Program-made: the position numbers and the translations under genes
The notes under the pieces: generated by a model
Databases searched by the model: none
What the model was told of the DNA's origin: nothing
What the model saw: only the letters and a program-made list of their open reading frames with translations
Part shown: piece after piece, positions 1-10,006 of the stretch
Position numbering within the stretch: position 1 is the first letter of the stretch
Layout: the number at the start of each line of letters is the position of its first letter
From: Candolleomyces eurysporus
Taxonomy: Eukaryota; Basidiomycota; Agaricomycetes; Agaricales; Psathyrellaceae
Assembly: GCA_027579435.1 (NCBI GenBank)
Contig: JANBPK010001236.1
Coordinates: forward strand, 1-52,323
DNA: 52,323 nt
Direction: 5' to 3'

Positions 1-533
1 ATAGTCATGGCGCGAGCGCAGGAGTGGTGCAGCGGCACCTTGGCATATCCAATACCCTCTTTTTATCTTGTATCTCTCTCTCTAGCTGGAGCCTGGATCT
101 CTTTTTATTTATAAATCTTGTGTACACCTATTTACCATGCTCCGGTGATTGTGCAGCTCCAGATAGTATATATATTGGACTCTTTTTAGCATAGTTTTCC
201 CCCAGAGAATTACTGCTGTTTTTATTGTGTTAATTTGCATTTGCAATCGACTGGTTTTGTGACTTCTATCTTGTGCGCATGATACTAAGTTAAAGAAAGA
301 TCAAAGCTATAAAGATATAACCTTACAGGTTAACTGTGTGACTATCGAGTACTCCTTGATTACTTGGAATTAGTGCGCACAAGAGAGAAGAACTTGTTAA
401 ATTCTTAATACTCCACACTACCCTCATACTCGCACCCCTGATTTTGGTGTGGTGCAACTATGAAAGGTCTATACATACTACTTACCTCACACAGCTCGAC
501 TATTGAGTTGGTGTTAGGTGTTATGTTGTGTGT
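1..533. other. Gene-free AT-rich stretch at the left edge
   Basis: No convincing coding frame, RNA gene or terminal repeat is visible. The stretch is AT-rich and CpG-poor, with pyrimidine-rich runs near 60-80. It lies directly upstream of the retrotransposon integrase remnant and is probably transposon-derived, but nothing in it can be named. Confidence 0.4.
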
Positions 534-1218
534 GTTGGTAGTCTCGCTGCACACAATCATTTCACTGGTTTCTCCCCATCCCAGATTTGTTTGGGTTGTT
601 CTCCTAGACTGGTTCCTTTGGTGTTGCCACCTCCAAAGAACATGGCGGAAATCAAGGCTGTTAACTTGACTCATTTACACGAATTGATCCTCTTTGAGGC
701 CAGCACAACTTGCTTGCCGCCAAGGTGGAGCAAGCATTTTATGCTAATAAGAAGCATGGTGAGGAAATTATCTATGCTGTTGGTGATCATGTACTGCTTT
801 CAACTAGAAATAGGCATAAGCAGCTGAAGGCAGGTGACCCTAATCGGGTCACCAAATTCCTTTCACAGTGGATTGGTCCCTATTGTCAAACCCGGGTTCC
901 TCCACATACACGTTGGACATCCTTGGTGACTCAACTGTGTTTCCTGTCTTTCATGGGTCCCTACTCAAGAAATACCGTGACAACAACGATACATTAATTC
1001 CAACTTGTGCACTTCTGAAACCTCCACCATTGAAGTTTGACAATGGTACCAAGGAATATTTCATTGAAAAGATAATAGATGAACACAAGACCAGAAGATT
1101 GTCAATATACCTTGTCTGTTGGAAGGGGTACAGACTTGAAGACAATCTGTGGATTCCTGAACATGAACTGGAGGGCACTGATGCTCTGAAGAGGTGGAAG
1201 GAACAGTCAGGTAGTTAA
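534..1218 (+). pseudogene. Ty3/gypsy chromovirus integrase C-terminus with chromodomain (decayed)
   Basis: Spread over three frames, this reads as the end of a Ty3/gypsy polyprotein. From about 550 there is an H-F-T-G-F-S-P motif followed by C-S-P-R-L-V-P, the usual end of the integrase core. From 712 the frame carries V-G-D-x-V-L-L-S-T and, near 885, W-I-G-P-Y, the GPY/F module. From 1042 the C-terminus is a chromodomain: Y-F-I-E-K-I-I-D, then Y-L-V-C-W-K-G-Y, then N-x-W-I-P-E-x-E-L. At least two 1-nt frameshifts (near 700 and 885) break it. Reverse transcriptase, RNase H and protease are absent. A chromodomain at this position is diagnostic of chromoviruses, where it targets integration to modified chromatin. 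A polypurine tract and LTR follow, so this is the 3' end of the element. Confidence 0.8.
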
Positions 1219-1333
1219 TCTTTCTCCTTCTATGGCAGATCCAGCTATCCCTTGGGACCTGGTGACCTTATCTGGTTTCGTTCTTCACACAAAATCCCTT
1301 TTACTTTAGACTTTTTTTTAGAGGAGGGGCAAG

Positions 1334-1508
1334 TGTAAGATATCTTACTACTTTTGGACTCCACATTCCCTTTGTCGTTGTTTCAAACTCCAAACTGCTC
1401 CCATATATAAAGACTTCACAATGATTCGTTCACGTATTCTCTCTCTCCCCTGAATGTGACCCAGAGCTCTATCAACTCAGTCTCGTCTCGTCTCTGTTAT
1501 TGTTGACA
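1334..1508 (+). repeat. LTR of the gypsy remnant, preceded by polypurine tract
   Basis: A purine-rich run ending GAGGAGGGGCAAG (1321-1333) directly precedes TGTAAGATATCTTA at 1334. That is the usual PPT-to-3'-LTR junction, about 115 nt after the integrase stop. The proposed LTR starts with TG, has a TATATAAAG box near 1402-1410, and would end at TTGACA near 1508. The right end is a guess because no second LTR copy is present in the window for comparison. Confidence 0.55.
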
Positions 1509-1540
1509 GCACTGCTGTCTTCCAATCATCAAGNAAAAGT

Positions 1541-2040
1541 TTGGCAAAAAGGAGAAGTCAAAACAGCCTCTCTACTCACTACATCAGGGTGGTCAACCCC
1601 TTCCCTCACATCTACCAGGCCAAAGAGACCAGTGTCAACAATGATGGGAACCAGCTGCCCTGTCCCAACTCATTCAGGGAGTACCTACTTCCCAACAAGC
1701 AAAGGAGCTTTTCAGTATCAGCCCACCCAAAGTCGGTACTTGTGCTGTCCCACCTGCTCCCTCCTTTTGTCCTCAAGCCATGCTTGTATGTCAAGCGCAA
1801 GCAGAAGAGTGACTCCCACCCCAAGATGAAGCCACCTCAGCACCTCCCAGTATACAACAAAAGGCCCTTCTTTAAACAGGGCTACTTGCTGGCTGAGTTG
1901 CAGGCACCTCTACTTGAGGGCTGTGCTCCTCCTACCTGGGTAAGTATCCATATTCCTTATAATCAACTTCCTTGCTGACTCCCTTATAATTCCTAGGTCC
2001 AGCTCCCTTGTGGAAGTTGCACTGCTTCTGGTATCCAGTG
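1541..2040 (+). pseudogene. Unidentified gene fragment with intron-like junctions
   Basis: One frame stays open for about 130 codons and looks protein-like, with Y-I-R-V-V-N-P-F-P-H near its start and a basic segment around 1785-1810. It ends at a consensus donor GTAAGT (1940-1945), and a pyrimidine-rich CCTAG acceptor follows near 1997, suggesting a spliced exon. An ambiguous base at 1534 sits just upstream. I do not recognise the family. The fragment lies between the gypsy LTR and a decayed repeat, so it may be a captured or truncated host gene rather than a functional one. Confidence 0.3.
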
Positions 2041-2159
2041 TACCAGCAGCAACAGCAGTGCACTTCTTTGAGATGCTCAAAGTGTTGGCTGTTGAGTGGC
2101 ATTGTGGAAATACATGAGTATGGTCGCACCACATAGCAATCCTTCACAATCAAAACAAA

Positions 2160-2880
2160 AAGTATGCCCAGTGATGTTGACTTCAACTTGACTACCCTTG
2201 GTCTAAAGGGAGCTTGTTGGTTTGATGGCAACAGAACTAGCAAGTGTCCTCCTGTGTAGGGCAAGGGTAGTGAATGGTTAAGCAATTAATGGATAAACCC
2301 AAAAATGAAACATAGAAAGACAAACACTGATTCCCATCTCATCATCTTCTAGATTAGGTGTACCAAATTGTGTTCTGCCCTCAAGAAGAGTGCAATGGTG
2401 AGATCGTGCAATTAGGCTGTCAAGATCGATGTTGAAGGACAATAGAGAAGAAGACAAGGGTCAAAGACAAGGAGGCGGGCAAGGTGGTAATTCAGATTGG
2501 AAATGCTGCTGGAGAGGCAGCCACTGAGCCACCAGCAATGTTGTGTATGACATTCAGACCTGACTGGATGCATCCCCAATGTTGCAGGATGCTGAGAGAA
2601 GTTCAGGTGTAAAAGGAAGAAAATGGCAGAAGGATGACATACTGTAGCCACTGCCACCTACATCTCTCTTCCACCCCAGCATCCAACATGACCATTTGTT
2701 GCTTGCAAATGGCATGAGAGACCCATGGGAATCCAGAGTCCGGGACAGGTATTCATTGTTGGTGCACTTTGCGTCAGTTGGTGAGCAGCCTGTGCAGTAG
2801 AGGCAAAAAAGATGGATTCAAGGAGAGGGCAAAGGAACAAATGATGGCCACCATCAGCCATTCAGATCAAGGTGTGTTCC
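2160..2880 (+). repeat. Dispersed repeat R, copy 1 (CpG-depleted)
   Basis: This stretch aligns in direct orientation with 6510-7600. Shared anchors include AAAGGGAGCTTGT (about 2206 and 6561), CCAAATTGTGTTCTG (about 2363 and 6750), GGAAGAAAATGGCAG (about 2617 and 7145) and GGTATTCATTG against TGTATTCATTG (about 2749 and 7457). Many differences are C-to-T or G-to-A at sites that are CpG in copy 2, so copy 1 is the deaminated version. It lacks about 180 bp present in copy 2 around 7205-7390. No intact gene is seen inside. The two copies bracket NACHT gene A. Confidence 0.7.
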
Positions 2881-3251
2881 TCTCTCTTGCTTACACCATT
2901 TGGCCCTGAGTTCTGGTGCTTTTTGTTGTCTTCAGCAACATTGGGAGCTTGGTGGAACTGGAACAGATGAGGGGTAATTCCTGCCAGTTGCTGTTCCTTT
3001 GCCAGAGACTCCAGACTCGATACATGAATCAGATATCATTGCCCATTGGAATAGATAGTGTGGAGAAGCATTGTTTGTTGTTGCTGTTGTCAAGATCTAA
3101 AACAGTGGATTGGCAGGAAGTAGTGCTATCAAGTACTATCAATTCAAGGTGCTGCTGCTAAAATCAGGTAAGGCAAAGCATGTACCAGCTCAACTAATCT
3201 GAATCAAAAGCAGTATATACATACTTTACTGCTACTGTTGACAACCCATCC
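2881..3251. other. Gap between repeat R1 and NACHT gene A
   Basis: CpG-poor sequence without a supported gene. It is the 3' flank of NACHT gene A. The last part around 3240-3340 resembles the 3' flank of gene C near 15655-15715, consistent with shared ancestry of the whole NACHT unit. Confidence 0.4.
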
Positions 3252-5760
3252 TCAGTCAAAGCTAACAGACAATCCATCAGGCCCCCAGTTAACAGAGAAT
3301 AAGAGCTCCAGGGGAGGAAGAGGTGTGATATTCAATTCTTCCCACTTGAATTGAGCGCGAGTCACTATCCATTTTAGCACCTGTCAAGGACGTTTCAGCA
3401 GCTTTCACACATCTAAAATGATAGAGCTGACTTGCATTGAAAATATCAATGCCTGAGTAACTCTGAGAGCTAAGATCAGCATCATGTCAAAACTGGAGCC
3501 CTGGATCAACTGCACATACTGTTGTAGCAATAACAAACTCCTTTTCTGCTCCAGTTGCAGGAGGCTGATGTTCCAGAATGTCTGGAAACTATATGGGTGT
3601 TTTCAGTTGTACAAAACAGCGGAAGAGTGAAATTCAAGAAACAGACATTAGCATGGATTGCAGTTGATGCGCGTTGCAAGCCTTGTTGTAATCCTTTGTG
3701 TGTGCGTTCAGTTAATTGAACTGTGTGCGAAGGGGTGTAAACAGCATAACGGAAGTCTTCATCCAGCCACAGTCGAGTGTAGTGGTCAGGACATTCCACT
3801 GCCAGTGCCAATTGGTTGGTACACTCGGTAAGTAGGTACGACTTGCCATTCACGGACTGAGATGTAAGGGGGAGGGAATAGAAAAACATAGAGCAGAGGA
3901 AAGCATGATAAGGCAGTTTATCAACAACCAGAGGTTGGAAAGCCTTGAGCTGCTCAATCTCGTTGATAAAGTTGCAGGCTTCCGAATCCAAAAATGAACG
4001 CCAATGGTCATCAAAACGGCCCCTGCCATAGTCATAAGCCCGCCCACTGCCACTTTTGATTGAGGAGGTAAAACAGTAGTAGGACAGATGAAGGTGGAAC
4101 GAGGGTGGAACGAAGAAGGTTTTCGAGCGGCTCTCAGTAGTGAGAAAGTCACGGAGGGATGTATGGCACAGCGTCACTTTGCCTTCTTCGTCGGTTCCCG
4201 GGACATGAACGATGGCTTGCAGGCTCAATAAGACACGAATGACTTCGAAGGCTTCAATGCCAAGAAGCTCTGCTATCCCAACAATCGCGAGTGGTTTGAA
4301 GATGAGTGCGATGGTGGAAATGATGTTGCGGAAATGAGGGAGATGTTCCGAACGAGCAAGCTCCTGGGCGTACAGACCATCAAGGCCGTTCATCTCCAGA
4401 GTAAGAGGGAGGCGTTCCATCGGCGTCGCGGGATTTTTTTTGGTAGGGGTTTGGACTATACATTTGAACATGGTCGACGCCAGAATGAATGATCCATTGA
4501 TGTGCTTGATCAACTTGTCCATGTCTGGCTTTGTTGGCCATGGCCCATGTGTTCGAACATATGCTCGGATGATGTGGTCCCGCATGGCTATCGTCTGGAA
4601 TGAGGTCTGAAGAAATTTTGCAATGTCTTTCCACGGTGGGTGACTGTCGAGATTCCCCAGTAGAACCCCGTCAGTCTCCAGGCGCTCGCGGATGTGTTGT
4701 TCAACCCGACTTGCAATGAAGATACGGAGGGGGATGTTCGGGTGTTCTTCGAAAAATTTGAGCATGTGATTAATGAAAGCTTCCACCCCTTGCTTGTCCC
4801 CGCATTCGTCAAGACCGTCGATGACGATGAGGAAGTGCCCCTTGGCCAGGGCATTTCGTAGAATACCCTGGTCAATAACAGCCCGAAACGGAGACAGGAT
4901 CAAGAGATCAAGCTGCGTAGCTAAGGACGCATCGCCTGTCACTATGCCTGGCTCTCTCCTCACAGCAGCCTCGATCAAGGGCGCTGTGGCAGGAATCGCA
5001 GCCAGTAATTGGCTGGCTAGCGTCACCGCAAACCTATTCATCGTGCTCCTATCTCCCTCCCCCCGAAAGAAGAAGTAGCTGGCAAAGAGGCGCCCAGAGC
5101 CCGCAGATATCTTGGCTACCTCCAGAGAAATTGAGGATTTGCCGCAACCTGCAAATCCGTGAAGCCAGTAGATGTGTGGAGTTTTGATGATGCTATATTG
5201 TGCTGGAACCCAAGGGGTGGCCTTCCGTGTACAAATACTGAGCTATGATTGCAGGCTTTGCTTACTACGCACAGCACTGATTAGTAGAATAACGGCTCAC
5301 CGTCTCACCGCTGTTTGCCCAGACAATAATCTCATGAATCGGCTTTTCTCTGGTTCCAGGAAAGCATTCTGAATCTGGGGGAGATTGCTGGCGATTTCGA
5401 GTGTGCGACGCATCGAGAATAGGGTTAAGTTGACGAATCAGGTCTGAAAGGATTGTAATCTATATTGGCAAGCGAATTCACAAGTACTATTCTGGTTGAT
5501 CCACTTACCCTCTGCCGAGCGTACGTTAAAGATCTGGTACTGACTTCCAGCGATATTAATGTTTTGCTGACCGATTCGAGCATGGTGCCAGTGTTCGCTC
5601 GCGTCTATGGGCCCAGCGCCCTGGTTGATGATACCTGAAAGGTAACCCGGCCAAACTTAACATTCGTCCATTCTTTCGCTCGCCAATCGAACCCACCAAA
5701 GTTATCCCCAAAATTGGCGTTCTCCACACGCCCGGCGTCGTTTATAGAGCGGCTGGACAT
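3252..5760 (-). CDS. NACHT gene A: short NLR-like NACHT NTPase
   Basis: STAND-class NTPase of the fungal NLR type, presumably a cytosolic sensor switching by nucleotide exchange. By comparison with paralogues B and C I read seven exons: 5697-5760, 5509-5634, 5301-5443, 3647-5242, 3520-3588, 3436-3462 and 3252-3380, all in phase, about 717 residues. Visible motifs are the P-loop G-F-A-G-C-G-K-S (near 5146-5169), the Walker B-like F-L-I-V-I-D-G-L-D-E, the sensor I-A-S-R-V-E-Q-H, and a winged-helix-like part ending H-T-S-L-R-D-F-L-T. No WD40, ankyrin or TPR repeats follow. The start is the least certain part: 5760 opens M-S-S-R-S, but an open frame continues upstream to 6339. The intron after the micro-exon uses a GC donor (3435-3434) where B and C have GT. 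The last three exons lie in a CpG-depleted zone yet stay open. Confidence 0.78.
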
Positions 5761-6339
5761 CAGATTGTGCGAAGCAGGGGAGGTGCAAGTTCGAGGCGTC
5801 GAAGTACCTCTGAGACGTGAAGGGAGGATTTTGGTGGTGGGCAGTAAGCACGGAAGGTGCACAGCAGCACAAAGAGCATCGTCCCCCCACTCGACACCGA
5901 GTAACCACGGGGNAAAACGGCAATGGATCCGGAGCCATTCATAGAGTTTTAGACGCCCGGGTGTCTTGTGGCTAACGCAGTGAATTCCAGAACAGAAGCT
6001 CCAGAACCGAAAGACTGATCGCCGACAAGAAGATAGGCATTCTACTGTGCCATTCATATCAGTCCTGCCCAGATAGTGACAACTCAGCGGGATAAGATCC
6101 GAAGCGGTACGAAAAGAATGACGCACCGGTACAAGTGAATTTTCGATATTTTTTTCCAAGATTACAGGCACACCTCGAGAGAAAAAAGCAGTGAAAGCTA
6201 AACATCCAAAGACGTCGTCAGTTTGGCTACCGGAGACTAGCCCTATAATGACAAGGTTGATAAAATGTTCATCAACTCGAAAGTGGTGTACTTCAATCAG
6301 ATGTTCAGTATTGGGTGGTACGTCATTGTATAAATACAC
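5761..6339 (-). other. Possible 5' extension of NACHT gene A, broken by an N
   Basis: In frame with the first exon of gene A, an open stretch runs from an ATG at 6339 down to the gene, interrupted only by an ambiguous base at 5913 beside a G run. Around residues 45-95 the pattern T-D-D-V-F-G, then E-K-N-I-E-N-S-L-x-P-V and G-R-T-D-M-N-G weakly recalls a C2 domain, which some basidiomycete NLRs carry at their N-terminus. Paralogues B and C have no such extension: their first exon is 40 codons and starts just below the promoter. It may therefore be an insertion in the A 5' region, an alternative N-terminus, or not coding. Confidence 0.3.
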
Positions 6340-6490
6340 AGATCGGAAGGTATAATAGAAGGTGGGGATGCGATGCAGAAGGAAGGCAAAGATAAGGGCT
6401 TGCCAAGCCTGGCAGGCAATGCAAGGACTGTCCTATGAGTGTAAAAAGCCATGTCAACGTGCCACAACACGAAATAGCCATCTACCACCT
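6340..6490 (-). promoter_or_regulatory. Promoter region shared by NACHT genes A and B
   Basis: Plus-strand sequence at about 6405-6487 aligns with 14280-14365 upstream of gene B: both carry an AGCCAT-RTCAACRTG block followed by CACARCACGA/CACAGCAGGA and a tail ending in YACCRCC. A TATA-like TTATAC lies near 6350 on the minus strand, matching TTTATACC near 14232 in B. Conservation between otherwise diverged flanks suggests a retained promoter. In gene A it lies about 580 bp above the proposed start at 5760, against about 20 bp in B. Confidence 0.45.
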
Positions 6491-6509
6491 TTCACCTCTA
6501 ATCAGAGGG

Positions 6510-7600
6510 TGTACCCAGTAGCATCGAGTGCTGATCTTAGTGCGATCATCCTTGGCCTGAAAGGGAGCTTGTCGGTTCGATAGCAACAACACCAGGAATA
6601 GAGTTGCTGTCATCCATCGCCGCCACACCCAGGCTTCTTCCCGTATCAAACAAGCATGAAGACTGGGCAATTGATTGATGAACAAACTCCTACATGAGAT
6701 GTAGAAGGAAAACATCGTTTCCCGTTTAATCCTCTGCTAGATCGAGAATCCCAAATTGTGTTCTGTGCATGAGAAAAGGGTCCAGGAGTGGGCGTCGTTA
6801 TCAGAGGCCAGGGTATTATTGGCATAAAGCCCACACACACTGGCATCCGACCAACGATAACCAGAAGGAGGAATAAGAGAGGGACCTAGCTTCCCGAATA
6901 CATAACCGAGTACCCATATCCAGTCGTTCGGAGGAAGCAAAGAGCACGGCACCAACGCTGTGATTTTGATGCTCGAGGAGTAAGCCAGTGGGCGGAATGC
7001 AATAGTGAAAGGGCAAAGGAGGAACGAGGAGGGTGGAGGAGCGAGAGGAAGACGAGGGTAAGATGAGGAGGCGGATGAGGTGGTTATTCAGCTTGATTGA
7101 CTGTTCAAACAACGGTGCGGCCGCCTGAGAAGAATTGATGTGCGAAAGAAGGAAAATGGCAGGAGAATGGCGTGCTGTAGCCGCTACTGCCTACCCACAC
7201 CCAGCCGCGAGCAGGCACCGTCGCCCTCAAAAAAGGGCGTGAGCAATCCTGTTGCGTCCATAAAAGACTGGCCACCTTAGAAAGGCGGAAGGGGAAGCTC
7301 CTGCGTTTACAGATGAGCAAGGGAGGAGGGTTATTAGGCTATCGCAGTGGGCATGGAGAAGCGTTGGTTTCACGAATTCAGCTGTCGTTACGTCCAACAC
7401 GACCGTTTATCGGTTGCAAGTGGTATGAGGGGGCCGCGGGAGTTCAGAGTGGACATGTATTCATTGACGGTGCACCTTGCGTCAGTCGGTGAGGAGGCTG
7501 TAGAGAGCTAAGTGGAAAAAATAGGATTCAGGGGCTGGAGAGGATGTCCTTGTCCGAATTCCATGACGCCATCAGCCGTTTGGATTCTTGATATGGAAGG
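6510..7600 (+). repeat. Dispersed repeat R, copy 2 (CpG-rich)
   Basis: Second copy of the repeat at 2160-2880, same orientation, flanking the 5' side of NACHT gene A. It retains CpG dinucleotides where copy 1 has TG or CA, for example TTGTCGGTTCGATAGC against TTGTTGGTTTGATGGC. About 180 bp near 7205-7390 are absent from copy 1. Similarity fades after the CCATCAGCCRTTT block near 7577. No intact reading frame explains the conservation, so its nature (relic gene, transposon or NLR flank) is open. Confidence 0.65.
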
Positions 7601-8929
7601 TGATTCCCGGTGCACGGAGACTGACTTCCTCCCCCTCGCTTACCCTCGTCAGAGCCTCATCGGCATTCGCTCATCCCTTTGGCTCTTTCATACCATCACC
7701 CAGCTACCAACGAGCACCGTATCAGGGAGTGTGCCATTTATCCCGAGTCCCATGCCTTCGGAGCGTCCTTGTGCAAGCAGATTGTCAATGGGCAAAGCGA
7801 ATTCTCAGCAGCAGGCATAAGAGTCCATACGATAGCGTTGGTGCGCTCACTCCTCCCTTCCCCTCCGTTCTTCCTTACCTTTCTCTCTTCCCGTGCCTCA
7901 TCCTGCCGATCTATTCGCGACAACCTCTGCACCTCATCAAGCAGAGTCCTGGGTTGCGTTCCTTGGAGCGTGATCGTGCCATCCTCTCTCTTTACCGACA
8001 GTCGTGCTCGTCGATACCTCGCATTCCCCACCTGAACAGACCATATATCATAATTCAATGCTTTCTCTGTCTTCCTCGTCATGTCTGCCTTTTTCCACCA
8101 ACTCACTCACCAACTCAAAGATGAGAATAGCCGATGTACACGATGTGCGCACACCTTCACTGCAGCCAGACCTCATGTATTACGGCTTTCTATCGGGCAA
8201 CAAACGCGTTTTTCCTTGGCTTCGTACGCAAATTAACAAGTCTACCAGTCTCGCGAGCTCGTTTCCGTCTTGTAATCCGTTGCAGGTGTCATCGTGTGGG
8301 TGGCATTGGATCGATGCAGACCTTGGTCCAGGGATGAATTTGGTCTCTGGGCCACGAGCCACAGGACGTGTACATTGTTGTCGCCAACCACGGCGAGACC
8401 CTCACATTCGCCTTTTGCATCTACCTACAGCAAACGCGATGTACCTCTCGAACTCTGTTGCCACTATGTTCAACCTTAGCGTCCACGTCATCCCGAATAT
8501 CATCGCGCCTCTGTTGGCTTTTGGACAAGAGCGTATCGAAGTGCGGGGAGGAGAGAAGGGGGAAGCGGCGCAGTCAATGAGGATAGGGATGTGATAAAGG
8601 CATATAAGGGAAATTATCCGGCTCTGTATAATTTGCTAGCGCATGCTGACTGAAGCATAGAATCTTGATTATACGTAGGACATTATCGGAAACCTCCCCA
8701 AGTGTATTCCTGCGTTGTTGGTCGTGCCATCGAATTTCCATGAAGTAATTCAGACCCGAGTGTTTTGATGACGAGTTGTCATGGTTGATACTGTCGTTCA
8801 TCTGGATCTCGGTCCTTTGGCTAGGAGGCTGCTACAAATCTATCCGCTGTGGAATTAGGTAAAGTCAGAGACATATGTTCGTGCTCCCGTTTGCTCTGTA
8901 AATCCTCACTCACTCACTGAAGACCTCAA
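7601..8929. other. No supported gene
   Basis: Several overlapping frames of 60-196 codons exist on the plus strand, but none shows recognisable motifs, consistent splice sites or conservation elsewhere in the window. A pyrimidine-rich stretch around 7850-7905 is compatible with a fungal promoter without an obvious downstream gene. Probably decayed sequence. Confidence 0.4.
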
Positions 8930-10006
8930 GCAGCCTAGTCCTCTGATGAGTGCTCCATTTGTCGTGGGTCATTCTACTCGGACCACTGGCTAAGGTTATG
9001 CAGAGACAGGTAAGGTCAACCCCATACACGACGGACCACGACGGACTACGATTCCTGATACGGATCAATTCTTCGTTATGGACTCCATGACGCAATTACT
9101 CTCAACGCCGACAACGAGGACAGTGCTCGACTTTCGAAACCCGCGCCACTCCTCTTTTTATCTACCCACCCCATCAGCCATGGTCGACACCTGCCCTAAC
9201 TTCTATGTCTCTATCTGGTTGCTGACGAGCTGCGCGGCGGGTCGGCTGGACTCCACCCCGTCCGATTATTATTGCCATTTCCGAAAGGGCTACCTGGCGT
9301 CAACCTCCGTGGGATCCAGGATTCTGTATATCAACCTGTCGTTCTTTGACACTTCCTTGTTTTTGAGAGATCGTTCGACGGCGCACGGGGACGACGTCCC
9401 CAATGGCTTCGAGACGGTTTCTCACTAACCATCGGTTTCTCAGGTAGGCAATGGGGTTGACTAGGTTTTAGGGCGTTCTGTCTAGCACCCAAGATCTCAC
9501 CTTAGTGTCATAGATTCAGCGATTCTGGTTCTGAAAATAGAATACGCAATCTTTCTATTGATTCAACGGTTTGACACTGAGCGAGAGCGATGTACAGTAG
9601 CGATGTTAAGTCGGACAGCCGCAGCACCCTCTTCTCCTTCCCTTGTCCTAATTTGTTCATATCCTTGCTCCTTCCCCACCCGTTCTACTCTACCCCGGCA
9701 GAATGATCTACCATTGTCTACTATCCTGGACCAGAGTTTGACATTTTCAGCGACATCCGGGTCTGGAGCGGGGAAGAGGTTCGGTGGGTACTGGTTTTGC
9801 CAGAAATCCGTGCGTGACATGGCCTGTTAAGATAGATGGGAGGCTCTGAGAGGCGGTCCATGCTGTTGAAGTGGCTGAGGTCTAGAGCCATTGATTGACA
9901 ATATGTAGTGCAATCACAATCAAGCAAACACTTGGCAGAACACAAGTTGGGGGAAGGACGTACCAGTTCAGGGTCTGAAGCGGAAGATGTGGATGCTGAG
10001 CTGCTG

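Noticed and set aside
3487..3489. In-frame TGA in the tail of NACHT gene A, first read as a CpG-deamination nonsense mutation
   Set aside because: Comparison of A, B and C shows this position lies in an intron (donor GTATGT at 3519, acceptor TCTCAG at 3463); the tail exons themselves are open in all three genes.
8004..8594. 196-codon plus-strand frame as a gene
   Set aside because: No motif, no conserved splice context, and several overlapping frames of similar length in the same stretch; probably chance openness in GC-balanced DNA.
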